A stretch of 64,000 nucleotides of DNA from Tilletiopsis washingtonensis (GCF_003144115.1 NW_020311999.1:204239-268238); one strand, 5' to 3'. Positions 35,107 to 48,182 are shown, counted from the stretch's first letter. Program-made: numbers and translations. The notes: generated by a model not told the origin, from the sequence alone.

Positions 35107-35421
35107 GCCCGCATGCGCTGTGCACACCGTGCCACTCGCATCGCTGGGCTCGTGAGCGCCGCCCACACAGTCTCTCTCTATCAGCACCACTCTCGCACCC
35201 TCTCTTGGATTCCGTTAGGTCTCGCTCTCGCACAACATGTACCACCACCCACATCCTTTCACTGGCGACTCGCAATTGCACATCTTGCATCGGAGAGAGG
35301 AGACTGAATTGGCGAGGGCAGAGTAGCGAGAGGCTCGGGTGGGCTAAGCGACGACAAGAAACGTGTAGTGTAGACGAGTGCGGCAGAGGCAGAGCGGACA
35401 CAGGGCGCGGCGGCAAACAGT
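35107..35421. other. Convergent 3' intergenic region
   Basis: 315 bp between the tails of the seven-TM and SVF1 genes; relatively AT-rich for the window, consistent with 3' UTRs. Confidence 0.6.
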
Positions 35422-37135
35422 CTACTCGCTGATGAACGTCGCCTCGCCGAAGTACGTGCCGTCAACCTCGTGCGAGCCGGCGGACGCACCGGCGACGTCG
35501 GCGGGCAGCGTGAGCTTGAGCTTGGCGGGCAGCAGCGTCTGCGGCAGGCAAGAGCGTCAGTCGCTGGACACGCGAAGGACGCCACACTGGACGCACCTGG
35601 TAGATGAAGGGCTTCGTGCCGGCCATGTACGACACGACCTTCTTGACGACGGCGGGCATCTCGCCGAGCACGTCGACCTTGTCGACGAGGCCCTTGCTCT
35701 GCGCCACGGGATGCGGCGGGCCGAGCTCGACGCGCAGCTCGGCCTGCACGCGCTGCGCCGTGTCGCCCTTCTCCGACGGCGGCGCAGCCAGCAGCGCGCC
35801 GTCCCAGACGTAGCGGATCGCCTGCGGCACGCTGTAGCCCGTGTCCGGGTCCTGCACGCACTCGAGGTGCTCCACCGCCGTGTTGCTGTGCTTGGGCGCC
35901 GAGCCGGCGGCGCCGCGCGTTCCCGCCGTCACGGCCACAAGGCGCTCGCCGACGACGACGCTGCCGATGGTGACGGTGCGCGTCTCGCGGCGCTTGCTCG
36001 CCTCGGCGCCCGAGGCGGCAGCCTTGCTCGACGCGGCGCTGCCCGGCTCACCGCCGTAGTCGCTCGTGGTGGTGAACTCCATGCTGATGGCCGAGACGCC
36101 GCCGAGGGCGTCGCTCTGGAAGTTGGCAAAGTTCCAGCGCGAGGCGACGAGGTTGGGACGCATGCCCTGGATGGCGTGCACGAACATGCCCGTGCCGCGC
36201 GCGTCGAGCGCCTGGCCCTTGAGCAGAATGTGGCCGCTGGTGTGCGCGCGCGGCCAGAAGCGGTGCACGACGAAGCCGTCGGGCGACGCCTGGTTGGCGC
36301 CGAAGAAGCTCTTGCCGCCCTCGGCGCCGGCGCCCACCTTCCAGCCGGCGCACGAGGCGGGCCGCGTGTACGTGTAGCCGAGCTGCACCTCGGCGTCCAT
36401 GTGCGCGGTGATCTCGTAGCTCTCCGAGCCGTCGGGCAGCGTGCTGTGCAGCACGCTGAACTGCTCGCCCTTGCACGAGCGCCCGTCGTACGACGCCGCC
36501 TTGTCGCGGCCCGAGCCCGCCGGCGCCGGCGTCTCGAACTTGGACACGGAGAGCGACTTCCAGATCTTCTGGCCGGTGCTCGGGTTGTAGTACTTGAAGG
36601 TGACCTGGATCTGCGGGTACCACAGGCTGCAGCGCGCGTCAGCACGGTGCACGGCGGACAGCGTCTAGCAGCAGATGCGCTGCGGCCAGCGGACAGGAGC
36701 GTAGTGCGGCCAGCGTGCGGCAGCTGACCCCACGCCTGCTGTAGCGCTTCGTGCGCTGCCAGGCGTGACCTCCCACACGGCTGTCCCGCTGCATGCGCTG
36801 CCAGGCATGACCTGCCACCAGACTGTCCCACTGCATGCATGCCCGCCCCCACGGCCACTCACCCGACGGCACTGTGGATGACCTGGCTGGTGACGAAGGC
36901 GCCGTCGCTCAGCACGGCGTACCACACCTGCGTCTCGGTGGTGAAGCCGCCGGCGCACGTCCAGCTCGTGTCCTTGGGCGTGAGGGCGCCGTAGAGGGCA
37001 TCCTGCGGCACCGTGTCGGACACGGCGCGGAAGTTGGAGCCCGTGGGCTCGGCGCCGGAGCTGTGCGCGTGTCAGCGAGGCATGGCGGGCGGCTGTATGC
37101 GCGCGCACTCACAGCCAGCTGCCCCAGCCAGACAT
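35422..37135 (-). CDS. SVF1: Svf1 (survival factor 1) homologue, lipocalin-like
   Basis: Exons 37135-37113, 37060-36863, 36626-35597 and 35538-35422; 455 residues. Yeast Svf1 has two lipocalin-like halves and moves ceramide from ER to Golgi; it protects against oxidative and cold stress. Visible family blocks are 'DTSWTCAGGFTTETQVWY' and 'TSQVIHSAVGLWYPQIQVTF' early on, the central 'VVHRFWPRAHTSGHI', 'GTGMFVHAIQGMRPNLVASR' and 'SAISMEFTTT'. It ends 'GTYFGEATFISE'. The 23-nt first exon (MSGWGSWL) and the 236-nt second intron are set by phase and homology style. The start lies about 2.1 kb from the divergently transcribed pyruvate kinase ATG. Confidence 0.9.
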
Positions 37136-39217
37136 GATGCGGAGAGAAGAGAGGGAGAGGGAGTGGGAGAGGTGCGCGAGGGATGCGCAGGCGACCGGTG
37201 GAGGTGGGAGCGGAGGGAGTGCGCAGTCGGCAGCGCAGCGGGGCGAGCAGCAGCCGCACCCTGACGCATCGGATCTGGCACAGCGCCGGCGGCTGTGCCG
37301 TGCCGCCGTGCGGTGCCGTGTGCCGCGCGCAACGTCGCGTTTCGTGGAGACGTGCGCACAAGCGCATCTCGCCGCCGTCGCTCCCACGCGCCGACTCACT
37401 TGCCTGCACACTCTCGAGCCCAGCAAGGTCACCCATCGTCCATGCGGCATCGCTGGCGCTTCCTTTTGCGCACATAATCAAGGCAGCGCTGTTCTGCGTT
37501 GCACTGTGCAGTAGCGAGACCCGTGTGTGGCCGGCAGACGACAGCTAGAGCGTCCGTGGTGGATGTAACCCCCCTCGCGCGGCCCTCTTGCCTTCCATCC
37601 CAGACTGCGTCGTCAAGGGACTAGACTGCCAGCGGCCATGTCAGGAGCGATGTGACTTTAAGGTCAAACCAGACTCGCAGCAGAAGTTGCGTTCAGGCGG
37701 TCTCGACGAGTACGAAGCGCCTGGCGGCTGCACGGTGCCTGCGAGGGCAGCGGCCTTCTCCACGCCGCCGTCGCTCGGCTCTCTCGACGCGCCTCGACGA
37801 GCCGCGAGCCTCTCTCCTCCCGGCCGTCGGGGCGCTGTGCCTTAGCAGGTGGGATCTGGCGCGGCGGCTCTCCGCTTTCTTCAGCATCAACAACTGCGGA
37901 GGGAGCTGTCAGCCGTGCAGCGGCGGATGCCGTTGCCTAGTTTCGCGGGAATCTGCTGGGCGGGCGACGCTGCGGCCTGCAGACGTGCCGCTGCGCTGCA
38001 GCGTCAGCCAACGTGGGCGCTCGGCAGCGCCACGCCGACGCCGCCCCGCCCTTTCTGCCGCCGCGGCATGCGGTCCGGGCGCCGAGCTGGCGCACCGAGC
38101 TTCGACCGGCGCGCCGCTCCCCGCGGGTGCGCCTGCGCCTCGTCTCGGCGCGCGCCTCTGTCGCTTCTCGCTGGCGATGCATGCTGGCTGAGACGAGCAA
38201 GAGATGCGGCATGGCTCACGCTCTCTGCAGCATGCTGCTGGAGCAGCTGCAGAAGAGGGATCGAGCTGCCTCGGCGAAGGCATGAGGGGTGAGGAGGGGT
38301 CCCTGGCGCATAATTCGCGCGCGCGCTGGCGCGGCGCGAAGAAGTTGGGGCGAGGCGCAGACGCAGCGTGGCGCCGAGACGGGCGGCCTGCCGGCGGCGC
38401 AGGTTTTGCGGCGGGGCGCCTCCGCCAAAACTTGCAGCGCGAGCGTGCCGCGGGCCGGCAGCGAGTGTCTGAGCTGGGTGGAGAGGGAGAGCAGCAGCAG
38501 CAGGTGCAGCAGCAGGCCGACGGCGAGAGGCAGCGGTGACGCTGCGCTGCAACACCGCCGCACGCTCGCGCTCCTCGCGGCGTGCTGGCCTCGAGTCTCG
38601 CCGAGCGCGGGGGCGCGGCGCCCTCGCTGGAACTGCGAGCCCCTCTCGGCCGGCCACTTTGCTCTTAGTCCGCAGGCCTGCGCACCGAGCTTGCCTCTTC
38701 ACCACCACCACCACCCACCACATGTGAGCAGCTCTAGTCCGTGCCGCGTTTCTGCGAGGACTTGCGATGCGCTGGACGATCGCGGCGACCTGGCCCAGGG
38801 CAGCGCTGGCCGCCGCGCGCGCGCGCGCCGCGCGCGCACCGATTGCAAGTGGCCGCCTGCCCTGCCGGCCCTCATCACGCTGGCCGCACGACGCTGGTGA
38901 CCAGCTCGCCGGCCCTGCGCAGCACCATCCACCTCTCGCTCTTGCGCAGGCAGAGCGGTGTCTATGCTGGCGCAGCTGTGCGTCAGCCGCGTGCGGAGTC
39001 GCAGAGGAGGGCGCTCGCAGCAGCAGTTCGTGCGGCGTCTGCGCACGGGCTTATCCAGCGCGCGCCGCCGCGTATCTTTTTCGCCGGCGCGCCGCCTGTG
39101 TGCGGTGCGGCGGGCGTGCCGCGGCGAGACCTTCCCGCTGGCACATCTGCAGCGCGCTCGGCTCGCCTCTGCCTTCGTCCTTCTCACCACCACTCCCACA
39201 CCCAGCACGCCGTCACC
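37136..39217. promoter_or_regulatory. 2.1-kb divergent upstream region of SVF1 and pyruvate kinase
   Basis: Large upstream region for a highly expressed glycolytic gene. A leader-like CA/CT-rich stretch occurs twice: at about 38690-38722, followed by an ATG that overlaps a GTGAGC donor, and at about 39176-39215 just before the pyruvate kinase ATG. No other gene was supported. Confidence 0.55.
38950..39217 (+). other. Possible alternative upstream coding exon of pyruvate kinase
   Basis: At 38722 an 'AT' sits directly before a GTGAGC donor. Splicing to the CAG ending at 38949 would create ATG and then 89 open codons in frame with the pyruvate kinase start at 39218. The predicted extension starts MQSGVYAGAAVRQPRAES and is Arg/Ala/Ser-rich with few acids, reminiscent of a mitochondrial presequence. 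Its codon bias is weaker than in real exons, so this may be chance. Confidence 0.25.
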
Positions 39218-41159
39218 ATGCTGTACCAGCCCATCGCCAAGTCGCAGGTGAGTCGCCGTGACGTGCACAGCTGCGGCTGCACGTACCACTCCTCCTGGCG
39301 CTGCCCGCTCACGCGCTTCGCTTCCCAGCTCGAGTGGCTCGCCAGCCTCAACCCGCTCGAGCACGGCATCTCCAGCTCGAACCGCTTCTTCCGCAAGACG
39401 TGAGTGCGGCGTGGCAGGTCGAGCGGCGTGCATGCATCGAGCGCAGCGTCTGCGCAGCGGTGGGTATGCAGGCTGGTCACGCCCCGCTGCTGGGAAGATT
39501 GCCGAGCGCATCTTCAAGCGCGCCAGATGCACAGGCAGCCAGGACCTGGAGCGAGCAGCCCGGCTCACACCCTGCTCTGCCGCGCAGCTCGATCATCTGC
39601 ACGATCGGCCCCAAGACGAAGAATGTCGAGATGCTCGGCGCCCTGCGCCGCGCCGGCATGAACATCGGTGGGTCGCGCAATGCGCGCGCAAGGGTGAGCG
39701 CAAGCGCTCGCACACCTGCTGACCGTCCTCAGTCCGCCTGAACGCCTCGCACGGCTCGGCCGAGTACTTCAAGTCCGTCGTGGACAACACGCGCGCCGTC
39801 GTGGCCGAGACGCCCGGCCGCCCGCTGGCCATCGCGCTCGACACCAAGGGCCCCGAGATGCGCACGGGCATGATGGTCGACGGCGAGGACGTCAAGATCT
39901 CGACGGGCCACGAGTTCTACGTCACCACGGACGACGCCTACGCCGAGAAGTGCAGCGCCACGCACCTCTACATCGACTACAAGAACCTCGCCAAGAAGGT
40001 CGAGGTCGGCCGCCAGATCTTCATCGACGACGGCATCCTCGCGCTCGAGGTTGTGGCCATCGAGTCGGAGAAGCTCGTGCGCGTGCGCGCCTCGAACAAC
40101 GGCGTGCTGTCGAACAAGAAGGGCGTCAACCTGCCGCTCACGGACGTCGACCTGCCCGCCATCTCGGAGAAGGACCGCCAGGACATTCTCTTCGCCGTCG
40201 AGAACGACCTCGACATGATCTTTGCCTCGTTCATCCGCCGCGGCTCCGACGTGCGCACGATCCGCGAGATCCTCGGCGAGAAGGGCGCGCACATCAAGAT
40301 CATCTCCAAGGTCGAGAACCACCAGGGCGTGCTCAACTTCGACGAGATCCTCAAGGAGTCCGACGGCATCATGGTTGCGCGCGGCGACCTCGGCATTGAG
40401 ATTCCGGCGCCGCAGGTCTTCATGGCGCAGAAGATGATGATCGCCAAGTGCAACATCGCCGGCAAGCCCGTCATCTGCGCCACGCAGATGCTCGAGTCGA
40501 TGATTGTCAACAACCGCCCGACGCGCGCCGAGGTCTCCGACGTCGCCAACGCCGTGCTCGACGGCGCCGACTGTGTCATGCTGTCCGGCGAGACGGCCAA
40601 GGGCGCGTACCCGATCGAGGCGGTGCGCATGATGGCCGAGACGAGCTTCCTGGCCGAGCAGTCGATCTCGTACGTGCCGCTCTTCAACGAGATGCGCAGC
40701 CTCACGCAGGTGCCCACGGACACGAGCGAGACGGTCGCCATGGCGGCCGTGAGCGCGTCGCTGGAGCAGCAGGCTGGTGCGATTCTGCTCATGTCGACGA
40801 GCGGCAACACGGCGCGCCTCGTGAGCAAGTACCGCCCGCGCTGCCCCATCCTCACCATCACGCGCGACTCGCACACGGCGCGCGACGTGCACCTGTACCG
40901 CGGCTGCTACCCGTTCCTCTACCCGCACCCGCGCCCGGCCGACAACAGCAAGTGGCAGGAGGACGTGGACAACCGCATCAAGTACGGCCTCAGCGAGGCG
41001 CTCGCCCTCGGCATCGTCGAGAAGGGCGACGTCGTCGTCGCCCTGCAGGGCTGGCGCGGCGGCCAGGGACACACCAACTCGCTGCGTGTCCTCACCGTGC
41101 CCGACGCGGCGCGCGACTTTGTGCTCGAGGGCACGGGCAACCCGGCGCGCGAGTCGTAG
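39218..41159 (+). CDS. PYK1: Pyruvate kinase
   Basis: Exons 39218-39247, 39329-39399, 39588-39667 and 39733-41159; 535 residues. It catalyses the last ATP-forming step of glycolysis (phosphoenolpyruvate + ADP to pyruvate) in the cytosol. Motifs: '[17 protein letters not shown]' at the start of the A domain, the substrate-binding 'VRLNASHGS', the B-domain lid from 'TKGPEMRT' to '[15 protein letters not shown]', the active-site signature '[13 protein letters not shown]' with its catalytic Lys and Glu, '[14 protein letters not shown]', and '[12 protein letters not shown]'. Length is normal. Three short early exons then one long exon is a common layout for this gene. Third codon positions are almost all G/C, as in a highly expressed gene. 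Confidence 0.97.
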
Positions 41160-41386
41160 AGCAGCCGAGGCTGTCCTCGTCCGCCTCTCTGCCGCCGCGT
41201 GCCCTCGCCTCGCGCCGAGCTTCGTCTGCACTGCGCCTGACGCGCCAGACCGTCTCTCGCAGGCCCGCCTAGATATCCCTCGCGAAGCCGTCCCGCAGCC
41301 CATGCCGTTCCGCTCCGCTCATACACGTTCCTTTCCCGTCTGCTCTACTTGTCACGAAAAAAGCCAAGCCGCTGCAATTACATGCA

Positions 41387-44300
41387 CTAGACCACAGCCT
41401 CGAGCGCCGGAAAGACGGGCAGGATCTCGCTGCGGACGAGCGGCGTCCGTGCGGCGAGCGTTACGAGTGCCGAGGCGCAGGCGGCGTGGAGCGCCTCGGA
41501 GCTCGTGCCGGCGAGGGCCTGTGCGTAGCACAGCGCGAGCAGCTGGCCGACGTGCTGGGCAGCAGTGGAGTCTGGGCTCGAGGCGTGCTGCAGCAGCGTC
41601 AGCGCCAGGCCCAGTGCCTCGGCAGCAGAAGCACTCGGCGGCGTCGGCTCGTCGAGCATCTGGCGCGTGACGAGGGTGACGAGGGCGTGGTGCCGAATCG
41701 CAGCGGATGCGGGCGTCGGGCGAACGTGGTCGAAGGCCAGCATGCATGCCAGGCTGCGCTTGAGTGAGGGTAGGGCTGGCGCGAGGGCAAGCGTGTCGCG
41801 GAGATGCGCCGCAAGCACCTCTGCCACCTGTTCCCGTCGAGCTGTGGCCTGCACGAGATGGACGTGCGGGCGCACGCTGTCCAGCGGCGCGCCGACCAGG
41901 CCCGCACCGAGCGCTGGCGAGAGCCAGGCAGTGCTACGAGAGGGACCTGAAGCGATGTGAGCTCAAGCTGTGCGTCAGCAACGAGCATCCCCACTCACTC
42001 GGAAGCGCCTCGATAGCCTCCTCGAGCTTGCTCCTGAGCACGGCCACATCGACGTCCGTGCCTGCCGTCGCCGCAGCGAGTTGAGAGTCGCGCAGCACGC
42101 GTCGCAGATCGGCTGCCACAAGCTGTGCGACCGTCGAGGAGCAGCTGTCGGACGTCAGAAACGTGCTGAGGATCTCGTAGTGCACCGCACGGCCGCTCGA
42201 CTGCCCGCCTGCAGCTGACTTGAGCGGGACACGCTGCAGGTCCGTCATGACCCAGCGCAGAGCGCCGGGCAAAGCGAAGCATAGCAGGTCTTGGGCGAAG
42301 TACGTCAGGCCGCCGCGGAGCGTGTCGAGGTCGATGATGCCCGTGTTGCAGGCAGTGATGGACTGAGAAAAGAGCAGCGGCGCCAGGCGCATGATGACCT
42401 GCGGTGCAGAGTCACTGCGAGCGCCGCGTCAGCCACACACCCATCAAGGTCGTCGGAGGGCACGCACCGCATGAGCTCGTCCGAGATGCCATCGCTCTCG
42501 TAGAGAGCGCGGATCCAGCGCGCGACGAGCTCGCGCTCGCCAGCCTCCAGGTCGTCGAGGCGCGAGATGGAAGTGCACGAGCGGGCGAAGCGAGGCAGGA
42601 AACGCGCGTGCTCCGCCAGCTGCTCGACGACTAGACCTCCAGCGAGCTGCTCGAGCGCGTGTCAGCGATACGACAGCTTGTCGGACCGTCGCGACGCACC
42701 TCTGCACGATTAAGCAGCCACTGCGCAAAGAGAATGACGGAGCACAAGACCGACGGCTCGTCGGCAATCTCGCCGAGGTCCGTGCGATCGAGCAGAGTGG
42801 CGAACGGCAGGAGCACCTCGAGCGATCCGACGTAGAGGGCCATCACGTCGACTGCGGAGGCATTGTCGAGCAAGGCCTTGGAGACGCGGGCCACACGCTC
42901 GAGGTCGCCCTCCTGCGCAGCATTCGCCAGCATCTGTGAGGCGCACATGAGCCGAGCTCCGCCAGCGTCGCTCATCTGAGCTCACCTGCACAAGCTGGCG
43001 CGCGCACGTCGGCTGTGCGCCGTAGTCGCCTGCGACCTTGTTCAGAAGCTCCGTGAGGTCGTCATGCGCCATCTTGTCGGCCAGGTCGGCAGCGAGCGCC
43101 TCTTCTCCGCCTGCTTGCGCCATGAGTGTCGGCTCGGCATCGGCCAGCGCTCCAGCAACGCTCGTGCTGTCCGCGTCCGCCGCGCTCATGAGCTGCAGGT
43201 CGACGAGGGCACGCAGCAGACCGCCACGCAGCGGTGCATGTGGCGGGCTCGAGCTGCACGACTGTCAGTGTTGCGCTGCGCTGAGAGCCGGTCTGGCACT
43301 CACGCTGATGCGAGCCACTCGTCCAGCGCCATGTCGTCCTCGCCGCGCTCTTCGGCCGACTTGGAGGGCACAGCAGCGAGCATGACGCGCTCCGTCTCCA
43401 CCAGACGGGCCTCTGTCAGCGACAGGAGCGCCTTGAAGACGCCGCTCATGATGTGCTGCGGATGCGCTCCTGCGGCCACGCGCTCGGACTCCAGGCTCGC
43501 AACAAGCGCCGGCAGCTGCTGAAGGGCTCAGCGGTAGCGAGGCGTGGAGGCCGCGAGGAACTCACCATGCCACAGAGAGCAGCGCGCCACACAACAACAT
43601 AGGCCGCGTCACTCCGCCCAGACGGCTCCAGCGATCCGATCGTCGGCGGCGGAGACAGCACGTGCGTGAGAGATGTGACGGCAGCGAGAAAGATGGAGAG
43701 GTAGAATGTCTCGTAGATGCTCGTCGCGCTGGTGCTGGCGTCCTGTTGCCAGACATCATGTCAGACTCTCTTTTCTGGATTGACGAGGCTGGACTCACGG
43801 CTGCGTCCGTCAGGGCACTGAGAGTTGTACGAGCCGCTTCGACCTTGGCAGCCCATGGAAGCTGCTCGTCGACCTGAAACGAGGAGATGAGCTCTGGAGA
43901 GCCGAGCAGGACCCCCCTCACCCACGCCACACTCACAAAGAGATGCAGCAGATGCACGATCTCCACGCTCGGCGACGGCTCGGCGCTGCCGGGTAGCTGC
44001 AGATGGCCAATGTCCCACACTTCGAGTCGCCATGTCTGCAGAGGTGGCAGAGCTGCGCTCGCCGCACGCAGCGCGCGCTCCTGCTCGACGAGGCCCTTGT
44101 CTTGCGCGTGTGCAGCCGCAGCCGCTGTGCTTCCCCTTCGCGGGCGCGTGCCGTGCAGCAGCGAGTCCAGCACTGACCGAGCAGTCTCGGACGATATGAG
44201 CGGGTTTGTGTGCGAGTCAAGTGCAGCAAAGAGCGTCGCAAAGGCGGCCTCCACAGCCCGCACGCTCTGCTCGTCCACGCCGCCAGCCTGCGGTGCCGCG

Positions 44301-44952
44301 CGCGCGGACTCGACCAGCGCCGGCACGCCGGCGGTGAGCCAGCCTGCAGTAAGGCTAGCAGCGGCGTGTTCCTGCGCGACGAGAGCCTCGGCGCACATGC
44401 GAGCGCAGCTGCCTGCCACACGCAGGACTGCCGTCCATGCGGAGGCATCGTAGATGCGCGTGATTGCCTCGAGATCTGGCAGGCCGCGCGAGTCGCACTC
44501 AAGCAGGAGGCTGGCAGCGGCGCCGACAGAGGAGCTCGAACGGCGGCCCGACTCATCGCCATGCAGCTGCAGAAGTGCGAGCGACACTTGTGCAGGTGTG
44601 CACAGCGGCTGATGCAAGTCGAGCGCCGACGCCGACGATGAGGCGGCGCCCGCTGCGTCCTCGAGCGGCCGGCCGAGTGCGAGGGTCAGGTAGTCGAGCG
44701 CCAGCTCTGGCGGGACGGACAGCGGCACAACGAGCGCTAGAAGCACCTGGACGACCGTATAGCCGCTGTCTTCTCCGGCGAGGACCGCACGCGCCTGTGC
44801 GAGCCACTGCGGATGCGCGGTGAGCTGTGGCTGTCTCGTGCTCTGGCCGAGGCACACACCTGCGACGGCGCAGTGCCGCGCGCCAGTGCCTGTATTGTGA
44901 GTCGCTCGATCTCGGGCCGGAGCGCTGGCGCAGCGCTCATGTGCGTGTCCAT
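41387..44952 (-). CDS. MED5: Mediator complex subunit 5 (Med5/Nut1)
   Basis: Nine exons: 44952-44860, 44806-43799, 43742-43566, 43518-43304, 43253-42986, 42933-42700, 42646-42468, 42414-41999 and 41946-41387; 1049 residues. Med5 is a tail-module subunit linking activators to RNA polymerase II. The protein is alpha-helical throughout. Family blocks: 'WLLNRAEV', '[17 protein letters not shown]' then '[20 protein letters not shown]', '[18 protein letters not shown]', and '[15 protein letters not shown]' near the C terminus. The last intron acceptor was chosen because the upstream alternative leaves a stop in the right frame. Introns are 47-56 nt. It is divergent from the White-collar-2 gene across 3.2 kb. 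Confidence 0.87.
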
Positions 44953-47900
44953 GCTGCAGCGAGCGGGAGAGGTGGTGGTAGAGGGTAGAGGAGGGCGGAG
45001 AAGAAGGCGCGCGGCGCAGCTCCACCTTCCCTTGGTCCGAGCGGCACGACCTCGGCGCGTCGCAGCCGAATGCTCCAGAAGCGCGTCCTGGTCCGGACCA
45101 TCCTCACACCCGTCGCCTCATCTTGGCTCTCGTCTCAGGTCTCTGAACTCACTCACTTGAGCTGCTGCATGAGGTAGCGGAATCGGGGTTATCTGCTCAA
45201 GCCCGCTCCTCGGCCGCACCGTATCGGCGGGCTGCCGTGTGCGCAGGCTGCGCGTGTGAACTCGCTCGACCGCACCCTCGGAGCCGCACTTGGCCCTCCA
45301 GCGCCCTCGCAGCCACAGCGGAGCTTCCCTCCAGGCACGACGGGCACGACAGAAGCTCTGGCGAGAGGGCAGATACAGGCCTGAGCCGGCACCCGGGCGT
45401 GCGGCAGACGCTAGAGGTCACACTCCGCCCCGCCCACGCTCCCGGTATCCGACTCTCCGGCATTCTCTCCGGCCAGCACTCTGAGTGACGCACGCCAACA
45501 TGCCCGACCGCGGCTCTCGCCTTCGACTGTGATCATCACGGCAAGGCTCCCAGGCATGGGCATGGCAGCCCAACAGGTGGAAGCTGACTGGCTCTGACAA
45601 TTGCAGCCGCGGCCTGAGAGAAGCGGCCTCTGTGCAGCTGGCCTCGCGAACCCGTGCCGAGCCCGGCGCCTCCGCATCCTCGCCCTCGAGCATATCCGGA
45701 CGAGCCGGGCGGAGGCTGTCCCACCGACTCGCCTTCGCATGCGAGGGCTGCGACACCCCTACACCGCTTCTGCGCAACGAGATCCGCTCGCTGCAGCTCC
45801 GTTACGGCTGGCTCCGTTCCGTGCCGCGAATGACCGCTGCGTGGCTGCGCGGGCTGCAGACGGCAGCGTAATATGATGTTGGCGCAGAGAGAGTGAGGTC
45901 TCAGAGATGCAGCGCGAGGAGCAGCAAGAGAGCTCAGAGGTGCCGGCAGAAGCGCGCGACGGACGAGGTGAGCGCTCATGCGCATGCGGGGCAAATGCAG
46001 GGTGCAGCGAGCACCAAAGCGCAGGGGCAGCACCGGAGCTGTGCCGGGACGCTGGCCGTCCCGTTGCGTCGCGGCAGCCGACGTCGAGCAGCAGCAGAGG
46101 AGCGGAGCACATGCAACGAACGCATGGGCCGGACGCCGAAGCCACACACCCACGAGGCCGGCTGCGGCACGGGTGCAGCGCTGCAGCAGCCGGCAGACGC
46201 GAGAGCGCAGCGCAGGCGCAGCAGAGTTTGCTAGCCTTCGTCGCCGTCGGGCAGCACCTGCGCAAGCGCAGCAGCCGCCTCGCCTCGGCACCTCCTCCGT
46301 CTGCGCCGCGGGCCCGACGTGACTGCTCCGAAGCCCAGCTGCGGCAAGGCGGCTCCGCCTTGCCTGCACCCTGAGCGGCGCATCCTAGCTCGCCACGCGC
46401 CGCAGCTTCGGCGCCGCCGCCGTGCCGTGAGCGCTGCCCGCGGCACGTGAACGCAGCCGCTCCAAGCACGCAGTGTACCGAGCGCTGCAGCATGCTGCAG
46501 CGGCGGCCAGCAGCAGCAGCAGCGGCAGCAGCAGCAGCAGTTGCAGCAGCAGCGGCAGCAGCAGCAGCAGTTGCAGCAGCCAACGGCGGCCTCAGATGCA
46601 GCAGCAGCACGCGACGAGACCTCTAGCTCGGCGACGAGGCAGCAGCGCAGCCTATCTGCGCTATGCCGCGCGGCGCGTGCCGGAGCGCGGCTCAGGGTCC
46701 AGTGCATGGCGGGCGGCGTGGCGCGGCGCGCGAGCCTTCGCCGCGTGCCGCTCGCGCTCAGGTGCCGTGCGGCGGCGGCGCGACTCCTCTCTCCGCCCGC
46801 TCGGAGCGTGGCGCTGCTCCGCTTCCTGCGCGCCCCGCCTTGGTCTCGCGCCTCGTCGCTGCTCGCCTCCGTCTCCATCCTCCGTATCTCCACAGCAGCG
46901 CATCCCGGCCTTCCGCAGTCGGTCGTGACGCACCTCTTCGCGCGTCCGTCGGCTCGTCGTCTCGCGCGTGCCGTACCGCCACCCAGCTCGCGAGCTCGCA
47001 CGCCAGCAGACGGTCATCGCCTGCCTCGGCTACGGCACGTCCCAGGGGTGCTTCCGCTGCTGCAGCACGTCCCTCGCTCTCGGCACCGGGTACACGAGGC
47101 AGCGTCGGCTCCGAGCGCACCTCATCAGATTAGCTGTGGCCAGCACGCCACCGCGTCGGCCTTCTAGCTTGCCACACGGAAGACGCGCGCCTGCCTGAGT
47201 GAGGGGCACTGAGAGGACTCTGGGTGAGTCCAGAACGCATCTATGCACATGGGGCGCCTTGATAGTCGCCGCTTGGTCAGCACCGCTGCTGCAGATAGGC
47301 ACACGTGAGGGGCTTGAGCAGCCCTCGGCCCGTGGAAGGATGCCAGCGAGGGGCTCGGAGCATGCCTCTCCGCAGTCGTGCCACGGCGGTGCGGGTCCAC
47401 GCGAGCGGTCACGCTGCGCGCGCCGCCCGTGGGTTCGCCGCCTGATTAGTTTCAGGCCCCTACTACGGACCCTGACGACACACCAGCCGGCTGCACTGCC
47501 GCCGTGCATGGGCGTCATGCTTGGCCGCACCCGAGGGCGCCTGCGCTGTGCTGGCTGGCAGCCCCAGACGCCCGGGCACCCTCGGCAAGGCACAGCGCTG
47601 AGGTGTCCGTCAGACTTAGAGAAGCGTCACAGGCGTGGAGCGAAGGCAGGGTGCCAGCCTTTATTGAGGGCCAGCCCGTCGCCTGTCACGCAGCAGGCCG
47701 ACAGTGTCCGTGTGTCCTGCGCCAGCACGCTCGGCCTCGACTCGCTCGTGGCGCTGCTCGGTCGTGCTCAGTCTCTCTCACCCATCGCTCGCCCTTCCTG
47801 GTGGCCCCTTCTCACGCAAACTCTTCCTCTCCGCCGCAGTCCCGTCTGCGCACTCCGTCATCGCAGCGCTTGGCTCGCCACGAGCGAAGTCGGACCTCTG

Positions 47901-48182
47901 ATCGCTCGCAGCCTCGCTCGACTGGCCAGATCCGTGTCGCCAGCCGCGTCTGCGCACCGAGCACTCTCCGAGCCTGCCGCCCGTCTGGCCCTTTCGAGGC
48001 TCTCCTCGCCAGGGCCTCGCGGCACCCTTCCGGATCTCCGAGGTCGATATCCTCTCGATCGCCTTGCGCGCGTCTGCCGTCGCCGCTGCGTGACTGGCGG
48101 CGACTCATCCTCACTCCGCGTCGCCGCGTCGTAGCGGGCTCGACCTCCTGCTACACGCCGAGTGCGCGTCCAGCAGGGCGGC
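44953..48182. promoter_or_regulatory. 3.2-kb divergent upstream region of MED5 and White collar 2
   Basis: No supported gene. It contains an interrupted CAG repeat at about 46508-46581 and, nearer the right end (47740-48120), pyrimidine-rich sequence of the sort seen before other start codons here. Long upstream regions are common for fungal regulatory genes such as wc-2 (inference). Confidence 0.5.
46508..46581. repeat. Interrupted (CAG)n tandem repeat
   Basis: Two near-identical blocks of CAG/GCAGCAG with CGG and TTG interruptions, about 74 nt in all, in non-coding sequence upstream of both MED5 and WC-2. Confidence 0.9.

Noticed and set aside
37588-37845. Plus-strand open stretch with several Cys ('GLDCQRPCQERCDF').
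   Set aside because: No ATG, no splice partner and no codon bias.
39729-41303. A 524-codon open frame antisense to pyruvate kinase, rich in Arg, Val, Leu and Asp.
   Set aside because: It is the mirror of a strongly biased G/C-third-position gene; the product has no motif and a biased composition, as expected of a shadow frame.
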